A stretch of DNA of 6,463 nucleotides from Clostridia bacterium (GTDB lineage: Bacteria; Bacillota; Clostridia; Christensenellales; UBA1242): assembly GCA_017964105.1 (NCBI GenBank), contig JAGCSP010000035.1, positions 1-6,463 on the forward strand, read 5' to 3'. Shown piece after piece: positions 1 to 5,876 of the stretch. Every line of letters starts with the position of its first letter. Position 1 is the first letter of the stretch. The notes beneath the pieces were generated by a model. The model made no database searches and was not told the origin of the DNA. It saw only the letters and a program-made list of their open reading frames with translations. The position numbers and the translations under genes were made by a program.

Positions 1-1571
1 CCTGCATGAGGAGGTGCACCATATGTGAATGCAGTGTACAATGCACCAAACTTCTCTTTTACTGTGTCGGCATTATATCCTGCAAGTTCAAATGCTTTTA
101 TCATTAAATCTTGGTCATGGTTACGCACTGCGCCAGACAAAGATTCATAACCATTAATTACAAGGTCAAATTGATATGCAAGCACATCAAATGGATTTTT
201 GGTTGTAAGTGCTTCCATGCCGCCTTGTGGCATACTAAATGGGTTATGTGCAAAATCTACTGCGCCTGTTTCTTCGTTCTTCTCAAAGAATGGAAAATCT
301 ACTATCCAACAGAATGCAACTTTGTTTTTGTCAATTAGATTTAGTCTTTCGCCTAATTCATTACGTAGCACATTGGCAAGTTTTGGTGCCATAGTCTCAC
401 TATCTGCCACTATAAACAAACTTTCGCCACCTTTTAGACTAAATTCTTTTACTAAATACTTTTTATCATCATCGCTAAGGAATTTAACAATGGAGCCATT
501 AAATTCGCCATCGTTATATTTTAACCATGCAAGGCCTTTACCTTCGTAACTTACAATAAAGTCACCTAGGCTATCGTACCATTTGCGTGATTGTTCGCCA
601 GCAGATGCTGCAATACATTTTACTGTTTTGCCTTTGAACGCATTAAAACTACTATTAGCAAATAATTCACTTAGGTCATGCACAATAAGTGGGTTACGTA
701 GGTCCGGCTTATCTGAACAATATTTTGCCATTGCCTCTTTGTATGGCAAGCGCACGAATGGGGCGCTATCAATTTCTTTTGTTGTAAATTCTTTAAATAG
801 ACTTGTAGCAAACTCTTCGCACACTGCAAATACATCTTCTTGTGTGGCAAAACTCATTTCCATATCAATTTGGTAGAATTCGCCAGGTGTACGGTCGGCA
901 CGTGCTGCTTCGTTTCTAAAGCATGGCGCCACTTGGAAATACTTATCGTAGCCAGACACCATAAGCAATTGTTTGAATTGTTGTGGTGCTTGTGGTAAAG
1001 CATAAAATTCGCCAGGTGCATTGATAGTAGGCACAATGTAGTCGCGTGCGCCTTCTGGGGATGAAGATGTAAGAATTGGTGTTTGAACTTCCACAAATCC
1101 CATATCTGTCATTTTGTTGCGCACAAATTGTAACATTTTTGCACGTTTTACTACCATTTCATGTGTATCTGGGTTACGTAAATCTAAGTAACGATATTTT
1201 AGACGTAACTCTTCTTTTGTGTTTGGAGCATCACTGATTTCAAATGGAAGTACACTTTGGCATTTGCCAAGTATTTGCAATTTTGAAATTTCTACTTCAA
1301 TATCGCCAGTAGGCATTTTAGGATTTTTGCTTTCGCGCTCTAGCACAACACCACTAACGGTAACTGTGCACTCCTTTACAACACCTTTTAATAACTCCTC
1401 ATTGCGAACAAGCAATTGAGTGATACCAAAATGATCACGAAGTGTAACAAAGTTTAATCCACCAAGTTTTCTAACACTGTTTACCCAGCCAGCAAGACGA
1501 ACTTCTTTGCCCTTGTCGCCAATGCGCAACTCGCCACAATTGTGAGTTTTGTAAATATTTTCTCTTGTCAT
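1..1571 (-). CDS. aspS: Aspartate--tRNA ligase (AspRS), 3' end missing
   Basis: Class II aminoacyl-tRNA synthetase that charges tRNA-Asp with aspartate in the cytosol. Read by hand, the minus strand is open from ATG 1571 to the window edge: 523 codons of a family usually near 590 residues. Visible parts are an N-terminal OB-fold anticodon-binding domain (about 1-105, with GWVNSVRKLGG and FVTLRDHFG), motif 1 (VEVQTPIL, 160-167), the aspartate-pocket segment SSPEGARDY (170-178), QAPQQFKQLL (194-203), and motif 2 CFRNEAARADRTPGEF (217-232) followed by YQIDMEMSF. A bacterial-type insertion domain follows. The last residues, YGAPPHA, come just before motif 3 (the G-hydrophobic-D-R loop), so about 70 residues lie outside. 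An AGGAG (1583-1579) is 7 bases from ATG 1571. An in-frame ATG at 1574 is possible but leaves only 4 bases. Transcription probably starts at the promoter at 1735-1763 and passes a leader ORF and terminator. Confidence 0.97.
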   Translation of the reverse strand, partial: MTRENIYKTHNCGELRIGDKGKEVRLAGWVNSVRKLGGLNFVTLRDHFGITQLLVRNEELLKGVVKECTVTVSGVVLERESKNPKMPTGDIEVEISKLQILGKCQSVLPFEISDAPNTKEELRLKYRYLDLRNPDTHEMVVKRAKMLQFVRNKMTDMGFVEVQTPILTSSSPEGARDYIVPTINAPGEFYALPQAPQQFKQLLMVSGYDKYFQVAPCFRNEAARADRTPGEFYQIDMEMSFATQEDVFAVCEEFATSLFKEFTTKEIDSAPFVRLPYKEAMAKYCSDKPDLRNPLIVHDLSELFANSSFNAFKGKTVKCIAASAGEQSRKWYDSLGDFIVSYEGKGLAWLKYNDGEFNGSIVKFLSDDDKKYLVKEFSLKGGESLFIVADSETMAPKLANVLRNELGERLNLIDKNKVAFCWIVDFPFFEKNEETGAVDFAHNPFSMPQGGMEALTTKNPFDVLAYQFDLVINGYESLSGAVRNHDQDLMIKAFELAGYNADTVKEKFGALYTAFTYGAPPHA

Positions 1572-1601
1572 CATTATTCTCCTATGTTGGTAAAAATAAA
1601 A

Positions 1602-1624
1602 GGCACTCTATAATTTCGAGTACC
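1602..1624 (-). terminator. Intrinsic terminator in the aspS leader (putative attenuator)
   Basis: On the minus strand GGTACTC (1624-1618) pairs with GAGTGCC (1608-1602) around a 9-base loop. This gives 7 pairs including one G-U, possibly extended by G-U and A-U at 1625/1601 and 1626/1600. The run TTTTATTTTT (1601-1592) follows. It lies between the consensus promoter and the aspS ribosome binding site, so transcripts from that promoter must pass it. It would also stop read-through from the SDR gene, which has no terminator of its own. Confidence 0.82.
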
Positions 1625-1671
1625 CTGATAAAACAATCTCAAAAACTACCCGACTGCATGCGTGTATAAAA

Positions 1672-1710
1672 TTAGATATTATTATTGTCGTCGTTTAAGA
1701 TGATTTTCAT
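1672..1710 (-). CDS. Putative 12-residue Asp/Asn leader peptide of aspS
   Basis: ATG 1710-1708 to TAA 1674-1672 encodes MKIILNDDNNNI. Residues 6-11 are Asn-Asp-Asp-Asn-Asn-Asn (AAC GAC GAC AAT AAT AAT), six consecutive codons for the two amino acids most closely tied to AspRS. A weak AGG (1721-1719) sits 8 bases before the ATG. The ORF starts about 18 bases after the predicted transcription start of a perfect promoter, and a terminator follows before aspS. The order promoter, leader ORF rich in the cognate amino acid, terminator, synthetase is the known design of ribosome-mediated attenuation, as with the Phe-rich pheM leader before E. coli pheST. A hand-drawn set of alternative pairings fits: codon region 1696-1687 with 1654-1643, or 1644-1638 with 1620-1614, the latter excluding the terminator. 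Translation is inferred. AAT runs alone could be chance in AT-rich DNA, but GAC GAC is less expected. Confidence 0.72.
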   Translation of the reverse strand: MKIILNDDNNNI

Positions 1711-1734
1711 ATATATTACCTATATAACACAATT

Positions 1735-1763
1735 ATTATATAACTATAACATTAGTATGTCAA
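1735..1763 (-). promoter_or_regulatory. Consensus housekeeping promoter for the aspS leader
   Basis: The minus strand reads TTGACA (1763-1758), a 17-base spacer, then TATAAT (1740-1735). Both hexamers and the spacing match the sigma70/sigma-A consensus perfectly. The transcription start should be near 1728. The -35 box begins 3 bases after the SDR stop codon at 1769-1767. Such a strong promoter with an attenuator downstream suggests initiation is constitutive and control is at termination. Confidence 0.9.
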
Positions 1764-1766
1764 ACA

Positions 1767-2543
1767 CTAATTGCAAACTTTGCCTTCAATATCCACCGCA
1801 CATTTTGTGGATACAAAACGCATTGCAAAGTGAGCCAATTTCATATTTGCACCCACAATGTACATAGGTTTTGTGTGCTTTCTGTTCACTATCTTGCATA
1901 GTGCCTTGGCTACCTTAATAGATGGCATACGCTTTGCCTCTGCTTTGGCGTTGTCAAAACGTTGTTGTGCTTTTGCAGGGCGGTCGCCATAACGCTCATT
2001 AGTGTCAGCCACCACTTGCTTGTTTTTGGTAAAATTAGTGCGAATATTTGCAGGGTTTACTACCACTACATCAATGCCTGCACCTTTTAATTCGTTGCGC
2101 AAACTATATGACATAGCCACCACTGCACTTTTACTAGATGCATACATACTGCGATATGGCATAGGCAAAAATGCCATAGAACTACCAATATTGATAATAC
2201 GCGCTCCTTTTTGCATATATGGTAAAGCGTTTTGAATACAACGCACCACGCCAAACACATTTACATTATATTGACTAATAACTTGCTCCATTGGAATTAG
2301 TTCCAATACGCCATTTAGTCCATAGCCAGCATTATTGATAAGTACATCTATTTTGCCATATTTTTTACCAATCTCAATAAATGCATTTTTTACTTGTTCA
2401 TCACTAGTAACATCCACTTGATAATCAGAGCCATTACTTGATCTATCTAATACAATTACAGTGTGACCTTGCTCACGAAGCAACTTGGTTGTATCAAGTC
2501 CAATACCGCTAGACCCACCTGTGATAACTACAATTTTATTCAT
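1767..2543 (-). CDS. Classical short-chain dehydrogenase/reductase (SDR), substrate unknown
   Basis: A 258-residue soluble oxidoreductase with a Rossmann fold, of normal length for a classical SDR. Visible family features are the dinucleotide-binding motif TGGSSGIG (8-15), the acidic residue closing strand 2 (VLDR, Asp33), which usually favours NAD(H) over NADP(H), DV near 44-45 contacting adenine, NNAG (70-73), Asn95, the Ser at 121/122, and the catalytic YxxxK at Tyr134 and Lys138 (MYASSK). The tetrad is complete, so the enzyme should be active. The substrate cannot be told from sequence. The YGLNGVLEL segment and the VGANMKLAHF tail resemble generic SDR oxidoreductases. Start: GGGAG precedes two in-frame ATGs (2546 and 2543), and 2543 has the better 6-base spacing. 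An upstream in-frame ATG at 2615 would run through a hairpin and has no ribosome binding site. The stop is TAG. Confidence 0.9.
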   Translation of the reverse strand: MNKIVVITGGSSGIGLDTTKLLREQGHTVIVLDRSSNGSDYQVDVTSDEQVKNAFIEIGKKYGKIDVLINNAGYGLNGVLELIPMEQVISQYNVNVFGVVRCIQNALPYMQKGARIINIGSSMAFLPMPYRSMYASSKSAVVAMSYSLRNELKGAGIDVVVVNPANIRTNFTKNKQVVADTNERYGDRPAKAQQRFDNAKAEAKRMPSIKVAKALCKIVNRKHTKPMYIVGANMKLAHFAMRFVSTKCAVDIEGKVCN

Positions 2544-2558
2544 CATTTTCTCCCGTAA

Positions 2559-2589
2559 CTTATGTGGCAATACTATTGCTTTGCATAAG
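2559..2589 (-). other. Nested hairpin in the 5' region of the SDR gene
   Basis: The minus strand reads CTTATG, CAAA, GCAATA, G, TATTGC, CA, CATAAG. This is an inner 6-bp perfect inverted repeat (2579-2574 with 2572-2567) inside an outer one (2589-2584 with 2564-2559), separated by a small internal loop. It ends a few bases before the GGGAG ribosome binding site. No U-tract follows, so it is not a terminator. It could be an mRNA-stabilising or regulatory leader hairpin, or a DNA operator. Confidence 0.5.
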
Positions 2590-2687
2590 TATTTATAGTG
2601 TAATATAAATATCAAACTTATGCAAATATTTTATGCATAATATACACTTCAAAATATACACAAAAAATTTACTTTATGCATAATATA
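2580..2687. repeat. Cluster of palindromic TATGCA motifs upstream of the SDR gene
   Basis: The 14-mer TTATGCATAATATA occurs exactly at 2631-2644 and 2674-2687, each containing the palindrome TTATGCATAA. TTTGCATAAG (2580-2589) and CTTATGCAAA (2617-2626) form a perfect 10-bp inverted repeat around them. A further TTTGCATAAA lies at 2893-2902. This spacing before a gene start suggests binding sites for a dimeric regulator, but AT-richness makes some recurrence expected. I see no confident promoter here. Confidence 0.45.
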
Positions 2688-2723
2688 AAATGTATATTCT
2701 TTACCATAAAAACCAAAGAATAT

Positions 2724-2796
2724 GCACACTTTAGTTCTCAGTGTGCTTACGGCACTCTGTATAAATAAATGACGGGTATTTATATTTATACCCGCC
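2724..2796. other. Group of inverted repeats (structured intergenic DNA or RNA), unknown role
   Basis: GCACACT (2724-2730) pairs with AGTGTGC (2740-2746). The GTGC of the second arm (2743-2746) can instead pair with GCAC (2752-2755), so two hairpins exclude each other. A third hairpin, CGGGTAT (2773-2779) with ATACCCG (2788-2794), follows. Neither strand has a clean U-tract after it, although the plus strand has GTGTTTTT at 2801-2808. The strand of any transcript is unclear. No known RNA family is recognised. Confidence 0.4.
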
Positions 2797-2817
2797 ATTT
2801 GTGTTTTTACACATGAG

Positions 2818-3047
2818 TTATCCACATTTGCACAATTGTATTTTAATAAATTTTCATGCATATTTATGAATTTTTGTATTTTTTTGCAATTTTTTGCATA
2901 AATAACCCGGTTATAAACCATAGTTATCCACTTATCCACAATTATACACCCATTTATCCACAAACATTTTGATAAAATTTTTGTGTTTTGTTAAAAATTA
3001 TTGTCAAAAAGTGTTGACAATGCCACTTGTCCACAATGTTGTCCACA
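2818..3047 (+). promoter_or_regulatory. Cluster of DnaA-box-like sites (possible origin or DnaA-binding locus)
   Basis: The bacterial DnaA box consensus TTATCCACA occurs exactly at 2818-2826, 2932-2940 and 2954-2962. One-mismatch copies are TTATCCACT (2924-2932) and TTGTCCACA (3027-3035 and 3039-3047). TTATACACC (2942-2950) differs at two positions. All point the same way. Four are packed into 2924-2962 at steps of 8, 10 and 12 bases, and the last two are 12 apart, close to one helical turn. AT-rich stretches flank them, as a DNA unwinding element would. Known DnaA-box clusters are chromosomal origins and DnaA-titrating or regulatory sites. No dnaA, dnaN or rpmH is visible and genes on both sides share one strand, so a titration or regulatory cluster is as likely as oriC. 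Confidence 0.68.
3001..3020 (-). terminator. Weak candidate terminator after the VanW-domain gene
   Basis: TTGTCAA (3001-3007) and TTGACAA (3014-3020) form a perfect 7-bp inverted repeat with a 6-base loop. On the minus strand TAATTTTTAA follows (3000-2991). The stem has only two G-C pairs, so termination would be weak. It lies about 40 bases past the VanW-domain gene stop and beside the TTGTCCACA pair, so it may instead belong to the DnaA-box region. Confidence 0.4.
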
Positions 3048-3060
3048 ACACATTTATTAT

Positions 3061-4554
3061 TTATGGGCAAACACTAGTTGGAACAGTGCAAATATCATTA
3101 TTCATATTATGCGTAGAAGATGAAATTATGCTTACATCATTTATAGGGTTTATGCCATCACTTGGTTTTTCCACACCTTCTATCACCATGCCATTTTGTG
3201 GTTGGTATATTTCGTGGCGAATTTCTTCTTCTTGCACCAATTTGCCGTTTTCGTAAGTTTGTAAATATGCCACTGCTTCATATCCATCACGTGGATAGCT
3301 AATTCTATAATACTCACCTTCAAATAATACTTTATCTGTGTATTCTTTCTTCACATCCTTTTGCACCACATCACCATTTGATGCAAGTTTTTTGACTACT
3401 TCAGCACGAGTTTTATATTGCACAGGCAATGTATGAGAATAAATTTCACAATGCACACTACTCTCATCATGCCAAGTGTGAATATATATTGGGTAGTCGG
3501 TAGTATTAGTCCACTTTAAATCACTTATATATTCGCTAACCATTGCATCTAGGGCAAGTGGCACATATTTTACAGGAAGTGTGTGTTTGTGCACCTCGTC
3601 AATTTTTTGGCCTGCTAACAATAGTGCATTATATAGTGTGGTGCTTGCTTGACATATTCCACCACCAACACCATCTACAAATTTGCTATTGTATATTATT
3701 GTGGCAACTTTGTATCCGTTTTCTTCGCTGTGAGGGCCAGTGATTTTATTAAAACTAATTGTGTCACCTGGATTTACCACCATTCCATCAAATTTAGATA
3801 ATGCCAAATTTACATTTGATTTTCTGTTGCCCGTACTATCTGCCACATTTGTGCTAAACATACTAATGCAATGCGTGAGTGTTTTATTATATTCTTTTGT
3901 AACACTTGCCTTTTCTTCTATCATAGGCAATTCAAGTGTAATTTTATTACTTTTTAAAAAATTATCATTTAAATTTTGGTATAATGCTAATTTATCTACC
4001 CTAAGACCAGACTTTTCATCTGTTATTTCAAATTTATCTTTTCTATCTGGATAAAATGTAATCTCACTATCTTGTGGCTCAACCTCAACTTCTTTAATAA
4101 TCTCGTCTATTTTTTTATCAAGGCCAACAAACACATAGTTTATTGCCACATTTACACTTTTACCCTCTTTTTGCAAATTTGTGATAAGATTTTTTTGCTT
4201 TTCATAGCTATCTGTAAGTTGTTCACGCTCTTGCGCTGCCGCCAAGATAGAATGAATATCTGTGTTCACCTCAAAATCTTGCTTCGTAATATCCCACGAT
4301 TTGCCATCATGCACAAGAGTTAATTTGAAATTGTCTGCCTTTTTTGTAAATTCGTCTTTTAATTTTGCTTCTGCTACGTTTTCATCTAGGCCCGCAATGT
4401 TCACACCATTTACCACAGTACCTTCTACCACCTTGCCATCAGATAGTGATGACTTTAAAAAGAAAAATTGCACCACTACAATTGCCACCATAATCACACT
4501 GATGCCAAGTAGTAGCCAAATGAATTTGTTCAATTTACTTTTTTTGCTTTTCAT
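3061..4554 (-). CDS. Membrane-anchored VanW-domain (YoaR-like) protein
   Basis: A 497-residue envelope protein. A short Lys-rich N-terminus (KSKKSKLNK) and one hydrophobic segment (about 11-33) form an uncleaved signal anchor, so the bulk lies outside the cell. Residues about 41-150 (VVEGTVVNGVNIAGL onward) look like the YoaR-type putative peptidoglycan-binding region. Residues about 227-375 are the VanW domain, with the signature GVGGGICQASTTLYNALLLA (295-314, including Cys301) and LPVKYVPLALDAMVS. A Ser/Asn-rich tail ends the protein. VanW occurs in vanB-type clusters, but the family is widespread and its biochemical role is unsettled. No van genes are nearby, so this is probably a cell-wall protein rather than resistance. 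Start: ATG 4554 with GAGG (4567-4564) 9 bases upstream. An in-frame GTG at 4569 overlaps that site and is less likely. The ribosome binding site lies in the preceding terminator stem. Confidence 0.9.
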   Translation of the reverse strand: MKSKKSKLNKFIWLLLGISVIMVAIVVVQFFFLKSSLSDGKVVEGTVVNGVNIAGLDENVAEAKLKDEFTKKADNFKLTLVHDGKSWDITKQDFEVNTDIHSILAAAQEREQLTDSYEKQKNLITNLQKEGKSVNVAINYVFVGLDKKIDEIIKEVEVEPQDSEITFYPDRKDKFEITDEKSGLRVDKLALYQNLNDNFLKSNKITLELPMIEEKASVTKEYNKTLTHCISMFSTNVADSTGNRKSNVNLALSKFDGMVVNPGDTISFNKITGPHSEENGYKVATIIYNSKFVDGVGGGICQASTTLYNALLLAGQKIDEVHKHTLPVKYVPLALDAMVSEYISDLKWTNTTDYPIYIHTWHDESSVHCEIYSHTLPVQYKTRAEVVKKLASNGDVVQKDVKKEYTDKVLFEGEYYRISYPRDGYEAVAYLQTYENGKLVQEEEIRHEIYQPQNGMVIEGVEKPSDGINPINDVSIISSSTHNMNNDICTVPTSVCP

Positions 4555-4563
4555 AAATAAAAA

Positions 4564-4594
4564 CCTCACACTAATTTCATAAGTTAGTATGAGG
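4564..4594 (-). terminator. Terminator of the CCA gene overlapping the next ribosome binding site
   Basis: On the minus strand CCTCATACTAA (4594-4584) pairs with TTAGTGTGAGG (4574-4564) around a 9-base loop: 11 pairs with one G-U. TTTTTATTT (4563-4555) follows. This is a good intrinsic terminator 14 bases after the CCA-enzyme stop. The ATG of the VanW-domain gene comes directly after the U-tract, and its GAGG ribosome binding site is the last four bases of the stem, so any transcript reading through would have that site paired. Confidence 0.85.
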
Positions 4595-4607
4595 CATTTT
4601 ATATATT

Positions 4608-5870
4608 TTATTTATTATTATTAATACTTACCTGCATTTGTTTTGCTGAATGCAACAAATTTTCTTTTTCATTTTTTAATTTGCCCGCCATGCACATATG
4701 CAATAGTTTTGTTTTTATTTCGCTTAAATTTTTTGCATCTACTACTGATAGCAATTCTTCATTTGAAACGTTTAATTTATCTTCACTTAGTGGAATGCCA
4801 GACATTTCAATTTGTGAAATGTGATTTTCAATCAAATCTGTTGGCACAAATACACTGAGTGCCATTTTACATTTGTCATCCAACTTTTTGTAGTCGGTAA
4901 GTTCTTTTATTGTGTAAGTTTTTTTGAATTTAAATGCTTGCAATAAATTATATGTGTCAATGATGCTATTTACTTGTGCACTACTTTCCCTTAGCCCACT
5001 TTGACCAAAAATGCTTTGCACGTCAAAATGAATTTGTGATGGGTGAATATATTTAAATTTGTATTTGTTCATAAGTAGCAACATACAAAAACATAAGTAT
5101 CTAATATTTAGTTTTGTTTTAAATACCACTTTGGCAAGTTTATTTGTTTTAAATTTTAATTTGTCACTTTTAAACAAATATTTATTTATATTTAGTTTAT
5201 TGAAGTATTTAAGACAAGTATTTGTATTGCCATACCTAAAATCACTATAAAGAATTAACTTTAATTCTTTCAATTTTCTTTCTGGGGAAATTTCATTTAA
5301 ATTTCTAACGTGATTTTTAGCACCAAGCAATGTGTATTTGTCTATCTTAAAATTCAATTCAGCAGCAAAACGTACCAAACGCAAAATACGCAACCCATCT
5401 ACACTAAACACATGCTCTGGGGTTTCCACGGTACGAATTACCCTGTTTTTAATGTCCACTGCACCACTGTAAATATCTATGTATTCCTGCTTTACAATAT
5501 CGTAATATATGGCACCAATAGTAAAATCTCTACGTTTGGCATCAACTTTGATATCGTCAACAAATGTAACATTGTCTGGTGTGTGACCATGCGAATATGA
5601 TTCATCTCTAAAAGTGGAATATTCATATTGTTCATCATCACTTACAGTGATTAAACACGTGCCAAGTTTTTCATTTACCACTTGGTACTTGTACCCACAT
5701 TTCTTTGCAACAGTTTCCACATCTTTTGGTGACAATTTGCTACAAATATCAATATCAGTTATTGGCAAATTCATTAGTGAATTTCTCACAGCTCCGCCCA
5801 CCATATAAAGGGTTGCACCGATTTTCTTAAATTGTTTGGCAAGCGCCATCAAGCTTTCACTTATTTCCAT
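4608..5870 (-). CDS. cca: Class II CCA tRNA nucleotidyltransferase (CCA-adding enzyme)
   Basis: Adds or repairs the 3' CCA of tRNAs using CTP and ATP. It is 420 residues long, normal for the family. The N-terminal catalytic head is clear: motif A VGGAVRNSL (24-32) with the metal-binding DID (39-41), motif B RRDFT (113-117), motif C/D region DGLRILRLVRFA (158-169), and motif E ERKLKE (197-202). The later part is Lys/Asn-rich and diverged. Its end (KNEKENLLHSAKQ) fits the tail of bacterial CCA enzymes. Oddities: the nucleotide-selecting motif D, usually EDxxR, reads VDGLR (157-161). GGxVRD has Asn30 in place of Asp. RDFTxNA has Gly119 in place of Asn. Poly(A) polymerase is the main alternative within this superfamily, but low-GC Gram-positives normally have only the CCA enzyme. 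The gene lacks a ribosome binding site and may be leaderless. Confidence 0.9.
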   Translation of the reverse strand: MEISESLMALAKQFKKIGATLYMVGGAVRNSLMNLPITDIDICSKLSPKDVETVAKKCGYKYQVVNEKLGTCLITVSDDEQYEYSTFRDESYSHGHTPDNVTFVDDIKVDAKRRDFTIGAIYYDIVKQEYIDIYSGAVDIKNRVIRTVETPEHVFSVDGLRILRLVRFAAELNFKIDKYTLLGAKNHVRNLNEISPERKLKELKLILYSDFRYGNTNTCLKYFNKLNINKYLFKSDKLKFKTNKLAKVVFKTKLNIRYLCFCMLLLMNKYKFKYIHPSQIHFDVQSIFGQSGLRESSAQVNSIIDTYNLLQAFKFKKTYTIKELTDYKKLDDKCKMALSVFVPTDLIENHISQIEMSGIPLSEDKLNVSNEELLSVVDAKNLSEIKTKLLHMCMAGKLKNEKENLLHSAKQMQVSINNNK

Positions 5871-5876
5871 GTCACT

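Larger units (their letters stand above)
2616..3060. other. Gene-free AT-rich intergenic region
   Basis: About 445 bases between the VanW-domain gene and the upstream region of the SDR gene have no convincing coding sequence. They contain part of the TATGCA motif cluster, the hairpin group at 2724-2796, very AT-rich stretches at 2827-2900 and 2963-3010, and seven DnaA-box-like 9-mers. The 104-codon minus-strand ORF running through 2963-2649 has no family resemblance and is made of the repeats themselves, so I do not call it. Confidence 0.7.

Noticed and set aside
199..876. Plus-strand ORFs of 116 and 97 codons
   Set aside because: They are antisense shadows of aspS, whose minus-strand reading gives a full class II synthetase sequence. 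Other plus-strand ORFs under the SDR, VanW and CCA genes are shadows too.
1571..1735. T-box riboswitch in the aspS leader
   Set aside because: The leader is only about 155 bases, and I see no AGGGUGGNACCGCG-type T-box sequence or stem I specifier loop. The short AGGGTAC before the terminator is not enough.
2649..2963. 104-codon minus-strand ORF through the intergenic region
   Set aside because: It is built from the DnaA-box and hairpin repeats, has no family resemblance and no good ribosome binding site, and starts inside a DnaA-like box.
2616..3060. CRISPR array or tRNA gene in the intergenic region
   Set aside because: The repeats are short (9-14 bases) with irregular spacing and no equal-length spacers, and no cloverleaf or T-loop sequence was found.
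3061..4554. Vancomycin resistance determinant
   Set aside because: Only the VanW domain is present. No ligase, dehydrogenase VanH, VanX or two-component genes are in the window, and VanW-domain proteins are common in susceptible bacteria.
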